DNA of 64,000 nt. Origin: Panulirus ornatus (lineage: Eukaryota > Arthropoda > Malacostraca > Decapoda > Palinuridae). The stretch spans positions 76,256,435-76,320,434 of the forward strand of contig NC_092225.1 in assembly GCF_036320965.1 (NCBI RefSeq), in the 5' to 3' direction. Below the pieces are notes generated by a model that had not been told where the DNA came from, did not search any database, and worked only from the letters and a program-made list of their open reading frames with translations. The stretch's first letter is position 1, and every line of letters begins with the position of its first letter. Of this stretch, positions 46,600-57,878 are shown piece after piece. A program made the position numbers and the translations under genes.

Positions 46600-49333
46600 T
46601 ATCCTGTCCAAGTCTGAGTATATGTATATATTTCCTTCTCCACATGCGAGTGGGGGGATTGAAAACCCCTCATTCTTGTATTTTAATTTGTAAAAAAGGA
46701 ACAGAAGAATAAGCAAAGTAAGGGGTGCTCATTTTCTTCAAAGGCTGAGGCTTGGGTATCTAAATGTTAGTGGATGTAACCAAGATGAGAAGCGTGGAGA
46801 GATAGGTTGTATGTTTGAGGAAAGAAACCTGAAAATTTTGGCTCTGAGTGAAAGAAGAGGAAGAATGGTTTGGAAATGATGAGTAAAGTCAGGTGTTGGT
46901 GAGAGGACAAAAAGGGGTAGCACTGCTCTTGAAGCAGGCATTGCAAAAGTGTAAGGAAGTGAATTCTGGATTGATATGGGGAAAAAATGAGTGGATGCTG
47001 AGAGATGGTGATTATTAGTACTTATGCACCTGACCATGAGAAGAAAGATCGTGAAAGGCAAATGTTTTGGGAGCAGCCGAGTGAGTGTGTAAGCAGTTTT
47101 GATGTAAGAGGTTGGGTATTAGTAATGGGTAATTTAAAAACGAAGATGAGAAATATGGCAGTCAAGGGTATAATCTGGGGCATGGGGTATTCAGTATTAT
47201 GAATGAAAATGGTGATCAGCTTATGTAGTTATAGGTTGAAAAAGGACTTGTGACTGAATACCTGGTTTAAAAAGAGGGATTTACAAAAGTATGCAGATGT
47301 AAGTAGGAGAGTTGGTCAGCAGGCATTATTGGATTGCACATTAATTGATAGGTGCGTAAAGGAAAGACTTTTGGATATAAATGTGCTGAGAGGGACAGCT
47401 GGTGGGACATCAGATCATTTTCATGGAAGTGAGGGTAAAGCTTTGTAGAGGTTTTCAGAAAAGAGGAAAGAATGTCAGTGAGATGAGAGTAGGGAGACTA
47501 AGTGAGCTTGGTGAAGGGAGTGTGTGAAGAAATACCAGGAGAGACTGAGGTTAGAATGGCAGAAGGTGAGAATAAATGAAGCAAGGGCAGTGGGTGAGGC
47601 ATGAGAGGCATTTTAAGGAAGCAGTGATGGCATGTGCAAAAGATGTATGTGGTATGCAAAAGGTGGGAAGTGGGCAGATTAGAAAGGGAAATCAGTGGTG
47701 GGATGAGGAAGTAAAGTTGCTAGTGAAAGAGAAAGGAAAGGAGTGCACATGATTAGGGAATGTATAAGAGAAAGTGGCAGGTCAGGAGGAAGGTGCAGGG
47801 CTTGGAGAAGAGAGCAAATGAGTTGGGTGAGTGAATATCAGTAAACTTTAGGAGGATAAGATGTTTTGGAAGGAGGTTGATAATGTGCAAAAAACAAGAG
47901 ATCAAATAGGAACATTAATGAAAGGGGAAATGGTAACAGGTACTAATGAAGTGAAGAGGCGATGGAGTGAGTTTTTTAAGGACCTTTGAATGTGTTTCAT
48001 GATAGAGTGGCAGATTTAGGGTGTTTAGGTCGAAGTGGTACGTGAAGTGAGAGAGTCATGGAGAGTGGTTTGGTGAGGAGAGGGTGGTGAAAGCCTTACA
48101 TAAGATGAAATGTGGCAAGATGGCCATAGTAGATGGCACTGCAGTTGAATTTATTAAGAAAGGAGCTGACTGTTTTTGATTGGTTGGTAAGGATTTGCAG
48201 TGTATGTATGTATGTATGTATGGTCAGGTGTCTGAGGATAGGCAGAATGCATTTATAGTGTCAATGAAGAAAGGCAACAGTAATAAAGAAGAGTGTTCAA
48301 ATTACATAGGTATAAATTTGAGTGTACCTGGTAAGTTGTATGGGAGGGTATTGATTAAGAGGATGTGGATCAGGTGTGTGCCTAAAGAATGTGTGAGAAA
48401 TACTTAGAGAGACAGATGAATTTGTAAGTGGCATTTATGGGATCTGGAGAAAGCATATGATATGATTGAAAGAGTTGCCTTTTGGAAGGTCTTTAGAATA
48501 TACAGTGTGGGAGGAAAGCTGGTAGAAGCAGTGAAAAGTTTTTATCAAGGATGTAAGACAGTGTATGAGTAGGAAGAAATGAAAGTGAAAGGTTCCAAAT
48601 GAATGTTGGTCCATGACATGTGATATCACCATGGTTGTTCAATTTGTTTATTGGTAGGGTGGTGAGGGAGTTAAATGCAAGAATCTTGGAGAGAGGGAGC
48701 AAGTATACAGTCTGTGGGGGATGCAAGGGCTTGGGAAGTGAATCAGTTATTGTTTGCTGATGATACAACACTAGTGGCCAATTAGGGTGAGAAACTGCAG
48801 AAGTTAGTGACTCTTTGGAAGAGTGTGAAAGAAGGAAGTTAAGAGTAAATATGAAAAAAGGAATGGTATTAAGTTTAATAGTTTTGGGGGACAGGTTAGT
48901 TGGGATGCGAGTGTGAATGGAGAAAACTTGGAGGAAGTGAAGTGTTTTAGATACTTAAGGTAGATAGGCTAGTGAATGGAGCCATGGAAGTGGAAGTGAG
49001 TTGTAGGGTGTGGGAGGGGGTGGAAGGTTCTGGAAGAGAGAATGTCATCTGGGTGGGCAAAAATGGGTATAGTAGTCCCAACAATATCATATAGATGTGA
49101 GTCATGGGCTGTAGATAAGATTGTAAAGAGGAGGGTGGATGTGCTAGATATGAAATGTTTGAGGACAATATGTGGTGTGAGATGGTTCAATCAAGTAAGC
49201 AATGAAAGGATAAAAGAGAGGTGTGATGATAAAATGTGTAGTTGAAGAGTCTGTGCTGAAATGGTTTGGACATGGAATGAGTGAGAAAAGGTTGACAAAG
49301 AGGATTTATGTGTTGGAAGTAGAGGGAACAATT
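46600..49333 (+). mobile_element. Old family A LINE with 5' leader
   Basis: The second copy with a 5' end. The leader hairpin GAGTGGGGGG...CCCCTCATTC (46,649-46,676) and AAAAGGAACAGAAG (46,693-46,706) precede the endonuclease start RLRLGYLNVSGCNQDEK (46,745-46,795) and FEERNLKILALSE. STYAPDHEKKDRERQMFWEQ (47,017-47,076), the linker, RT fingers (GQVSEDRQNAF near 48,222-48,254), the motif A region (48,432-48,465), FADDTTLVA (48,756-48,782) and part of the C-terminal domain follow. It ends at VEGT (49,331). Confidence 0.82.
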
Positions 49334-50248
49334 GGGAGGTAAGTTTGAATGGAGAAAATTGGAGGAAGTGAAGTGCTTTAGATATCTAGGAGTGGACTTA
49401 CCAGCGGATGGAACCATGAAAACGGAAGTGAGTCACAGGGTGGGGAGGGGGCAAATGTATTTGGAGTGATGAAGAATGTGCGGAAGGAGAGAACATTATC
49501 TTGGAGAGCAAAAATGAGTATGTCTGAAGGAATAGTGGTTCCAACAGTGTTATATGGTTGCGAGGCATGGTCTATAGATAGGGTTGTACAGAAGAGGATG
49601 GATGTGTTGGAAATGAAATGTTTGAGGACATTGTGAGAGGTGGTTTGATCGAGTAAGTAATATAAGGGTAAGAGAGATGTATAAAAAGAATGTGGTTGAG
49701 AGAGCAGAAGAGGGTGTGTTAAAATGGTTTGGACTTATGGAGAGAATGAGTGAGGAAAGACTGACAATGAGGATATATGTGTTAGAGGTGTAGAAGCGGG
49801 TGACCAAATTGGAAGTGGAAGGATGGAGTGAAAAAGATTTTGAGTGATTGGGGCCTGAAGATACAGGAGGGTGAAAGGCATGCAAGGAATAGAGTGAATT
49901 GGAATGATGTGGTATAATGGGTCCAACGTGCTGTCAGTGGACTGAACCAGGGCATGTGAAGCATCTGGGGTGAACCATGGAAAGATCTATGGGGCCTGGA
50001 TGTGGAAAGGGAGCTGTGGTTTTAGTGCATTACACATGACAGCTAGAGACCGAGTGTGCACGAATGTGGCCTTTCTGTCTGTTCTTGGCACTACCTCACT
50101 GGAGGAGGAGGAGGGGAGTATGCTATTCCGTGTGTGGCGGGGTGGCGACGGAAATGGATGAAGGCAGCAAGTGTGAATATGTACATGTGTATATATGTCT
50201 GTGTATGTATATGTATGTATATGGTAAAATGTATATGTATGTATATTC
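49334..50248 (+). mobile_element. Old family A LINE 3' end, left part
   Basis: It begins at NWEVSLNGEN (49,334), directly after the preceding copy, and proceeds through the C-terminal domain to the long 3' UTR with the upstream module near 50,090-50,102. At 50,248 the 3' UTR is replaced by a foldback sequence, and it resumes at 50,428. Confidence 0.8.
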
Positions 50249-50427
50249 CTATGAGTCCACGGGGAAAATGAAACACGAAAAGTTCCCAAGTGCACTTTCG
50301 TGTAATAATCACATCATCAGGGGAGACACAAGAGAGGAACATAACGGTCAGTTGATATACATCGAAGAGACGAAGCTAGGACGCCATTTGGTAAACATGT
50401 TTACCAAATGGCATCCTAGCTTCGTCT
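50249..50427. repeat. Foreign block with 60-bp palindrome in a LINE 3' UTR
   Basis: The right end (50,368-50,427) is a near-perfect palindrome centred on AAACATGTTT (50,393-50,402), with 30-nt arms, no loop and one mismatched pair. A second inverted repeat, ACACGAAA/TTTCGTGT, lies near 50,274-50,303. The block is absent from every other 3' UTR in the window. I have an impression of having seen this palindrome in other crustacean sequences but cannot support that here. Confidence 0.75.
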
Positions 50428-50500
50428 GTGGGTTGGGCCAATCCTCGTCTGTTTCCTTGCGATACCTTGCTTACATGGGAGATGGCAGTTAAGTATAAAA

Positions 50501-50505
<5 letters not shown>
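50428..50505 (+). mobile_element. Old family A LINE 3' end, right part
   Basis: GTGGGTTGGGCCAAT continues the 3' UTR, with the terminal module degraded (TTGCGATACCTTGCTTACATGGGAG, 50,457-50,481) and the end TTAAGTATAAAAAATT running into (TA)n. Confidence 0.78.

Positions 50506-50566
<61 letters not shown>
50506..50566. repeat. (TA)n tract, left flank of the twin-primed LINE
   Basis: About 60 bp of TA between the tail of an old plus-strand LINE and the A-tail (T-run) of the minus-strand element. Confidence 0.97.
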
Positions 50567-50583
<17 letters not shown>

Positions 50584-51716
50584 TTTTTTTGCTTTGTCGC
50601 TGTCTCCCGTGTTTGCGAGGTAGCGCAAGGAAACAGACGAAAGAAATGGCCCAACCCACCCCCATACACATGTATATACATACACGTCCACACACGCAAA
50701 TATACATACCTACACAGCTTTCTATGGTTTACCCCAGACGCTTCACATGCCCTGATTCAATCCACTGACAGCACGTCAACCCCGGTATACCACATCGATC
50801 CAATTCACTCTATTCCTTGCCCTCCTTTCACCCTCCTGCATGTTCAGGCCCCGATCACACAAAATCTTTTTCACTCCATCTTTCCACCTCCAATTTGGTC
50901 TCCCACTTCTCCTCGTTCCCTCCACCTCCGACACATATATCCTCTTGGTCAATCTTTCCTCACTCATTCTCTCCATGTGCCCAAACCATTTCAAAACACC
51001 CTCTTCTGCTCTCTCAACTACGCTCTTTTTATTTCCACACATCTCTCTTACCCTTACGCTACTTACTCGATCAAACCACCTCACACCTCACATTGTTCTC
51101 AAACATCTCATTTCCAGCACATCCACCCTCCTGCGCACAACTCTATCCATAGCCCACGCCTCGCAACCATACAAAATTGTTGGAACCACTATTCCTTCAA
51201 ACATACCCATTTTTGCTTTCGGAGATAATGTTCTCGACTTCCACACATTCTTCAAGGCTCCCAAGATTTTCGCCCCCTCCCCCACCCTATGATCCACTTC
51301 CGCTTCCATGGTTCCATCTGCTGCCAGATCCACTCCCAGATATCTAAAACACTTTACTTCCTCCAGTTTTTCTCCATTCAAACTTACCTCCCAAATTGAC
51401 TTGACCCTCAACCCTACTCTACCTAATAACCCAACTCTTATTCACATTTACTCGTAACTTTCTTCTTTCACACACTTTACCAAACTCAGTCACCAGCTTC
51501 TGCAGTTTCTCACATGAATCAGCCACCAGCGCTGTATCATCAGCGAACAACAACTGACTCATTTCCCAAGCTCTCTCATCCCCAACAGACTTCATACTTG
51601 CCCCTCTTTCCAAAACTCTTGCATTCACCTCCCTAACAACCCCATCCATAAACAAATTAAACAACCATGGAGACATCACACACCCCTGCCGCAAACCTAC
51701 ATTCACTGAGAACCAA
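50567..51716 (-). mobile_element. Family A LINE, 3' segment of a twin-primed insertion
   Basis: The T-run 50,567-50,590 is the A-tail, followed by the short 3' UTR (50,591-50,775) and the RT from TTGGTTCTCAGTGAATG (codons for WFSVNVG) to the C-terminus. The 5' boundary at 51,716 is the exact continuation of the 3' boundary of the opposite-strand segment at 53,671. Confidence 0.92.
50776..51715 (-). pseudogene. Family A RT, motif B to C-terminus, two lesions
   Basis: NVGLRQGCVMSPWLFN, LLFADDTALVADS and RKLRVNVNKS read in one frame. An extra A near 51,393 shifts the frame before WEVSLNGEK, and a TGT to TGA change near 51,085 interrupts LRTM*GVRWFD. The rest is open to VVYRG. It has the ILC marker of the short-UTR subfamily. 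Confidence 0.85.
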
Positions 51717-53671
51717 AAGGAGAGATAGGTAGTATGTTTGAGGAAAGGAACCAGGATGTTTTGGCTCTGAGTGAAACGAAGCTCAAGGGTAAAGGGGAAG
51801 AGTGGTTTGGGAATGTCTTGGGAGTAAAGTCAGGGGTTAGTGAGAGGACAAGAGCTAGGGAAGGAGTAGCAGTACTCCTGAAACAGGAGTTGTGGGAGTA
51901 TGTGATAGAATGTAAGAAAGTAAATTCTCAATTAATATGGGTAAAACTGAAAGTTGATGGAGAGAGATGGGTGATTATTGGTGCATATGCACCTGGGCAT
52001 GAGAAGAAAGATCATGAGAGGCAAGTGTTTTGGGAGCAGCTGAATGAGTGTGTTAGTGGTTTTGATGCACGAGACCGGGTTATAGTGATGGGTGATTTGA
52101 ATGCAAAGGTGAGTAATGTGGCAGTTGAGGGAATAATTGGTATACATGGGGTGTTCAGTGTTGTAAATGGAAATGGTGAAGAGCTTGTAGATTTATGTGC
52201 TGAAAAAGGACTGGTGATTGGGAATACCTGGTTTAAAAAGCGAGATATACATAAGTATACGTATGTAAGTAGAAGAGATGGCCAGAGAGCATTATTGGAT
52301 TATGTGTTAATTGACAGGCGCGCGAAAGAGAGACTTTTGGATGTTAATGTGCTGAGAGGTGCAACTGGAGGGATGTCTGATCATTAACTTGTGGAGGCTA
52401 AGGTGAAGATTTGTATGGGTTTTCAGAAAAGAAGAGTGAATGTTGGGATGAAGAGGGTGGTGAGAGTAAGTGAGCTTGGGAAGGAGACTTGTGTGAGGAA
52501 GTACCAGGAGAGACTGAGTACAGAATGGAAAAAGGTGAGAACAATGGAAGTAAGGGGAGTGGGGGAGGAATGGGATGTATTTAGGGAATCAGTGATGGAT
52601 TGCACAAAAGATGCTTGTGGCATGAGAAGAGTGGGAGGTGGGTTGATTAGAAAGGGTAGTGACTGGTGGGATGAAGAAGTAAGATTATTAGTGAAAGAGA
52701 AGAGAGAGGCATTTGGACGATTTTTGCAGGGAAAAAATGCAATTGAGTGGGAGATGTATAAAAGAAAGAGACACAAGGTCAAGAGAAAGGTGCAAGAGGT
52801 GATAAAGAGGGCAAATGAGAGTTGGGGTGAGAGAGTATCATTAAATTTTAGGGAGAATAAATAGATGTTCTGGAAGGAGGTAAATAAAGTGCGTAAGACA
52901 AGGGAGCAAATGGGAACTTCAGTGAAGGGCGCAAATGGGGAGGTGATAACAAGTAGTGGTGATGTGAGAAAGAGATGGAGTGAGTATTTTGAAGGTTTGT
53001 TGAATGTGTTTGATGATAGAGTGGCAGATATAGGGTGTTTTGGTCGAGGTGGTGTGCAAAGTGAGAGGGTTAGGGAAAATGATTTGGTAAACAGAGAAGA
53101 GGCAGTAAAAGCTTTGCTGAAGATGAAAGCTGGCAAGGCAGCAGGTTTGGATGGTTTTGCAGTGGAATTTATTAAAAAAGGGGGTGACTGTATTGTTGAC
53201 TGGTTGGTAAGGTTATTTAATGTATGTATGACTCATGGAGGTGCCTGAGGATTGGTGGAATGCATGCATAGTGCCATTGTACAAAGGCAAAGGGGATAAG
53301 AGTGAGTGCTCAAATTTCAGAGGTATAAGTTTGTTGAGTATTCCAGGGAAATTATATGGGAGGGTATTGATTGAGAGGGTGAAGGCATGTACAGAGCATC
53401 AGATTGGGGAAGAGCAGTGTGGTTTCAGAAGTGGTAGAGGATGTGTGGATCAGGTGTTTGCTTTGAAGAATGTATGTGAGAAATACTTAGAAAAGCAAAT
53501 GGATTTGTATGTAGCATTTATGGATCTGGAGAAGGCATATGATAGAGTTGATAGAGATGCTCTGTGGAAGGTATTAAGAATATATGGTGTGGGAGGCAAG
53601 TTGTTAGAAGCAGTGAAAAGTTTTTATCGAGGATGTAAGGCATGTGTACATGTAGGAAGAGAGGAAAGTGA
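51717..53671 (+). mobile_element. Family A LINE, inverted 5' segment of a twin-primed insertion
   Basis: It starts at AGGAGAGATAGG, about 40 nt before FEERN, and covers the endonuclease, linker and RT up to GREESD (GAGGAAAGTGAT). It joins the (TA)n flank at 53,671. With 50,567-51,716 it makes one element of about 3.08 kb without gap or overlap beyond one base. Confidence 0.92.
51734..53671 (+). pseudogene. Family A endonuclease-RT N-terminal two thirds, three lesions
   Basis: The APE-type endonuclease shows ALSETKLKGKGEEWF (catalytic Glu near residue 14), IIGAYAPGHEKKDHER, VIVMGDLNAKVSN (Asp/Asn near 118-121), DYVLIDRRAKERLL and GGMSDH (SDH near 215-217). It nicks target DNA. TAA at 52,385-52,387 replaces the Tyr after SDH and TAG at 52,862-52,864 replaces a Lys; both leave the frame unchanged. 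A 2-bp loss near 53,239 (CATGGTGAGG to CATGGAGG) shifts it. The RT fingers (KAGKAAGLDGFAVEF) and motif A (AFMDLEKAYD, 53,516-53,545) follow. Confidence 0.87.
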
Positions 53672-53688
53672 TATATATATATATATAT
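53671..53688. repeat. (TA)n tract, right flank of the twin-primed LINE
   Basis: 18 bp of TA between the inverted 5' segment and the T-run of the next minus-strand copy. Confidence 0.95.
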
Positions 53689-54979
53689 TTTTTTTTTGGC
53701 TTTGTCGCTGTCTCCCGTGTTTGCGAGGTAGCGCAAGGAAACAGACGAAAGAAATGGCCCAACCCACCCCCATACACATGTATATACATACACGTCCACA
53801 CACGCAAATGTACATACCTACACAGCTTTCCATGGTTTACCCCAGACGCTTCACATGCCCTGATTCAATCCACTGACAGCACGTCAACCCCGGTATACCA
53901 CATCGATCTAATTCACTCTATTCCTTGCCCTCCTTTCACCCTCCTGCATGTTCAGGCCCCGATCACACAAAATCTTTTTCACTCCATCTCTCCACCTCCA
54001 ATTTGGTCTCCCACTTCTCCTCGTTCCCTCCACCTCCGACACATATATCCTCTTGGTCAATCTTTCCTCACTCATTCTCTCCATGTGCCCAAACCATTTC
54101 AAAACACCCTCTTCTGCTCTCTCAACCACGCTCTTTTTATTTCCACACATCTCTCTTACCCTTACGTTACTTACTCGATCAAACCACCTCACACCACACA
54201 TTGTCCTCAAACATCTCATTTCCAGCACATCCATCCTCCTGCGCACAACTCTATCCATAGCCCACGCCTCGTAACCATACAGAATTGTTGGAACCACTAT
54301 TCCTTCAAACATACCCATTTTTGCTTTCGGAGATAATGTTCTCTACTTCCACACATTCTTCAAGGCTCCCAGGATTTTCGCCCCCTCCCCCACCCTATGA
54401 TCCACTTCCGCTTCTATGGTTCCATCCGCTGCCAGATCCACTCCCAGATATCTAAAACACTTTACTTCCTCCAGTTTTTCTCCATTCAAACTTACCTCCC
54501 AATTGACTTGACCCTCAACCCCACTGTACCTAATAACCTTGCTCTTATTCACATTTACTCTTAACTTTCTTCTTTCACACACTTTACCAAACTCAGTCAC
54601 CAGCTTCTGCAGTTTCTCACATGAATCAGCCACCAGCGCTGTATCATCAGCGAACAACAACTGACTCACTTCCCAAGCTCTCTCATCCACAACAGACTTC
54701 ATACTTGCCCCTCTTTCCAAAACTCTTGCATTTACCTCCCTAACAACCCCATCCATAAACAAATTAAGTAACCATGGAGACATCACACACCCCTGCCGCA
54801 AACCTACATTCACTGAGAACCAATCACTTTCCTCTCTTCCTACACGTACACATGCCTTACAACCTCGATAAAAACTTTTCACTGCTTCTAACAACTTGCC
54901 TCCCACACCATATGTTCTTAATACCTTCCACAGAGCATCTCTATCAACTCTATCGTATGCCTTCTCCAGATCCATAAAT
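53689..54979 (-). mobile_element. Family A LINE 3' half, short 3' UTR, minus strand
   Basis: The T-run (53,688-53,697), short 3' UTR (53,698-53,890) and RT from FMDLEKAYDRV follow in order. The 5' truncation is at CCATAAAT (54,979), next to a short (TA)n. Open frames cover 53,908-54,318 and 54,343-54,979, separated by a nonsense change near 54,340 (TAG in place of the TCG of KSRTLS). Confidence 0.88.
53893..54979 (-). pseudogene. Family A RT, motif A to C-terminus, one nonsense change
   Basis: FMDLEKAYDRVDRDALWKVL, GLRQGCVMSPWLLNLF and LLFADDTALVADS are followed by FRYLGVDLAADGTIEAEVD up to KNVWK, then a stop. The same frame resumes with KAKMGMFEGIVVPTILYG and continues to VNWIDVVYRG. Both catalytic motifs are intact. 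Confidence 0.83.
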
Positions 54980-54987
54980 ATCCATAC

Positions 54988-55005
54988 ATATATATATATA
55001 TATAT
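54988..55005. repeat. Short (TA)n tract
   Basis: 18 bp of TA between the truncated LINE and the (GAAA)n tail of an sA element. Confidence 0.93.
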
Positions 55006-55248
55006 CTTTCTTTCTTCTTTCAAACTATTCGCCATTTCCCGCATTAGCGAGGTAGCGTTAAGAACAGAGGACTGGGCCTTTGAGGGAATACCCTCATCTG
55101 GCCCAATTCTCTGTTCCTTCTTTTGGAAAATTAAAAAAAAACGAGAGGGGAGGATTTCCAGCCCCCCGCTCCCTCCCCTTTTAGTCGCCTTCTACGACAC
55201 GCAGGGAATACGTGGGAAGTATTCTTTCTCCCCTATCCCCAGGGATAG
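55006..55248 (-). mobile_element. Element sA, full length, minus strand
   Basis: The best-preserved minus-strand copy. The tail CTTTCTTTCTTCTTTC is followed by the module CCCGCATTAGCGAGGTAGCG (55,037-55,056), GTTAAGAACAGAGGACTGGG, the G-rich hairpin (55,144-55,180) and the 5' end CTATCCCCAGGGATA (55,234-55,248). A plus-strand family A endonuclease segment starts at 55,249. Confidence 0.87.
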
Positions 55249-56109
55249 AGAGGTGCAACTGGAGGGATGTTTGGTCATTATCTTGAGGAGGCGAAGGTGA
55301 AGATTTGTAGAGGTTTTCAGAAAAGAAGAGAGAATGTTGGGGTGAAGAGAGTGGTGATAGTAAGTGAGCTTGGGAAGGAGACGTGTGTGAGGAAGTACCA
55401 GGAGAGGCTGAGTACAGAATGGAAAAAGGTGAGAACAAAGGATGTAAAGGGAGTGGGGGGGAATGGGATGTATGTAGGGAAGCAGTGATGGCTCGTGCAA
55501 AAGTTGCTTGTGGCATGAGAAGTGTGGGAGGTGGGCAGATTAGAAATGGTAGTGAGTGGTGGGATGAGGAAGTAAGATTGTTAGTGAAAGGAAAGAGAGA
55601 GGCATTTGGACAATTTTTGCAGGGAAATAATGCAAATGAGTGGGAGATGTATAAAAGAAAGAGGCAGGAGGTCAAGAGAAAGGTGCAAGAGGCAAAAAAG
55701 AGGGCAAATGAGAGTTGGGGGTGAGAGAATCATTAAATTTTAGGGAGAACAAAAAGATGTTTTGGAAAGAAGGTAAATAAAGTGCGTAAGACGAGGGATT
55801 AAATGGGAACATCAGTGAAGGGGGCGAATGGGGAGGTGATAACAAGTAGTGGTGATGTGAGAAGGAGATGGAGTGAGTATTTTGAAGGTTTGTTGAATGT
55901 GTTTGATGATAGAGTGGCAGATATAGGATGTTTTGGTTGAAGTGGTGTGCAAAGTGAAAGGGTTGGGGAGAATGATCTGGGAAACAGAGAAGAGGTAGTA
56001 AAAGCTTTATGGAAGATGAAAGCCAGCAAGGCAGCGGGTTTGGATGGTATTGCAGTGGAATTTGTTAAAAAAGGGGGTGACTGTATTGGTTATTTAATGT
56101 ATGTATGAC
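55249..56109 (+). mobile_element. Family A LINE (host copy), left part
   Basis: It begins at GAGAGGTGCAACTGG (LRGATGGMFGH), at the end of the endonuclease, and runs through the linker and RT fingers (KASKAAGLDGIAVEF, 56,021-56,065) to TATGAC (56,104-56,109). The host resumes at 57,885. Several frameshifts (near 55,455, 55,722 and 55,770) and a deletion near 56,087 are present. Confidence 0.87.
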
Positions 56110-57468
56110 AAAGGGAAAGGGGATAAGAGTGAGTGCTCAAATTACAGAGGTATAAGTTTGTTGAGTATTCCTGGTAAATTATATGGGAGGATATTGATTG
56201 AGAGGGTGAAGGCATGTACAGAGCATCAGACTGGGGAAGAGCAGTGTGGTTTCAGAAGTGGTAGAGGATGTGTGGATCAGGTGTTTGCTTTGAAGAATGT
56301 ATATGATAAATACTTAGAAAAGCAAATGGATTTGTATGTAGCATTTATGGATCTGGAGGAGGCATATGATAGAGTTGATAGAGATGCTCTGTGGAAGGTA
56401 CTAAGAACATTTGGTGTGGGAGGCAAATTGTTAGAAGCAGTGAAAAGTTTTTTTCGAGGATGTAAGGCATGTGTACATGTAGGAAGAGAGGAAAGTGATT
56501 GGTTCTCAGTGAATGTAGGTTTGCGGAAGGGGTGTGTGATGTCTCCATGGTTGTTTAATTTGTTTATGGATGGGGTTGTTAGGGAGGTGAATGCAAGAGT
56601 TTTGGAAAGAGGAGCAAGTATGTAGTCTGTTGGGGATGAGAGAGCTTGGGAAGTGAGTCAGTTGTTGTTCACTGATGATACAGCGCTGGTGGCTGATTCA
56701 TGTGAGAAACTGCAGAAGCTGGTGACTGAGTTTGGTAAAGTGTGTGAAAGAAGAAAGTTAAGAGCAAATGTGAATAAGAGCAAGATTATTAGGTACAGTA
56801 GGGTTGAGGGTCAAGTCAAATGGGAGGTAAGTTTGAATGGAGAAAAACTGGAGGAAGTAAAGTGTTTTAGATATCTGGGAGTGGATCTGGCAGCGGATGG
56901 AACCATGGAAGCGGAAGTGAATCATTGGGTGGGGGAGGGGGCGAAAATCCTGGGGGCCTTGAAGAATGTGTGGAAGTCTAGAACATTATCTCCGAAAGCA
57001 AAAATGAGTATGTTTGAAGGAATAGTGGTTCCAACAATGTTGTATGGTTGCGAGGCGTGGGCTATGGATAGAGTTGTGCGCAGGAGGGTGGATGTGCTGG
57101 AAATGAGATGTTTGAGGACAATATGTGGTGTGAGGTGGTTTGATCGAGTCAGTAATGTAAGGGTAAGAGAGATGTGTGGAAATAAAAAGAGTGTGGTTGA
57201 GAGAGCAGAAGAGAGTGTTTTGAAATGGTTTGGGCACATGGAGAGAATGAGTGAGGAAAGATTGACCAAGAGGATATATGTGTCGGAGGTGGAGGGAACG
57301 AGAAGTGGGAGACCAAATTGGAGGTGGAAAGATGGAGTGAAAAAGATTTTGAGTGATCGGGGCCTGAACATGCAGGAGGGTGAAAGGCGGGGAAAGAATA
57401 GAGTGAATTGGATCGATGTGGTATACCGGGGTCAACGTGCTGTCAATGGATTGAATCAGGGCATGTGA
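56110..57468 (+). pseudogene. Family A RT, one in-frame stop
   Basis: KGKGDKSECSNYRGISLL, EEQCGFRSGRGCVDQ, motif A AFMDLEEAYDRVD, motif B NVGLRKGCVMSPWLFN (Q changed to K) and catalytic LLFTDDTALVADS (A changed to T by a CpG-type transition) are in one frame. The only stop is TAG at 56,623-56,625. The usual final stop is lost and the frame extends to GLNQGM. The three catalytic aspartates remain, but fingers and endonuclease are absent. Confidence 0.85.
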
Positions 57469-57878
57469 AGCGTCTGGGGTAAACCATGGAAAGTTCTGTG
57501 GGGCCTGCATGTGGAAAGGGAGCTGTGGTTTCAGGCATTATTACATGACAGCGAGAGACTGAGTGTGAACGAATGGGGCCTTTGTTGTCTTTTTCTTGCG
57601 CTACCTTGCACACATGAGGGGGGGAGGGGGATGTTATTCCATGTGTGGCGAGGTGGCGATGAGAATAAATAAAGGCAGATAGTATGAATTATGTACATGT
57701 GTATATATGTAGATGTCTGTGTGTGTATATATATGTGTACATTGAGATGTATAGGTTTGTATATTTGCATGTGTGGATGTGTATGTACATACATGTGTAT
57801 GGGGGTGGGTTGGGCCATTTCTTTCATCAGTTTCCTTGCGCTACCTCGCAAACGCGGGAGACAGCGACAAAGCAAAAA
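56110..57878 (+). mobile_element. Nested family A LINE with TATGAC duplication
   Basis: A 5'-truncated copy (from AAAGGGAAAGGGGATAAG) inserted in the host LINE in the same orientation. It ends with the long 3' UTR, terminal module TTGCGCTACCTCGCAA (57,836-57,851) and five A's (57,874-57,878). TATGAC flanks it at 56,104-56,109 and 57,879-57,884. Removing it restores the host sequence ATGTATGACTCATGG. Confidence 0.93.

Noticed and set aside
50249..50367. Hammerhead ribozyme: the minus strand contains CTGATGA, a short stem and GAAA in the right order (about 50,287-50,314)
   Set aside because: The first stem II pair is not formed, and I cannot find convincing stems I and III or a cleavage triplet; the GAAA is also part of a simple inverted repeat. 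A descriptor search would settle it.
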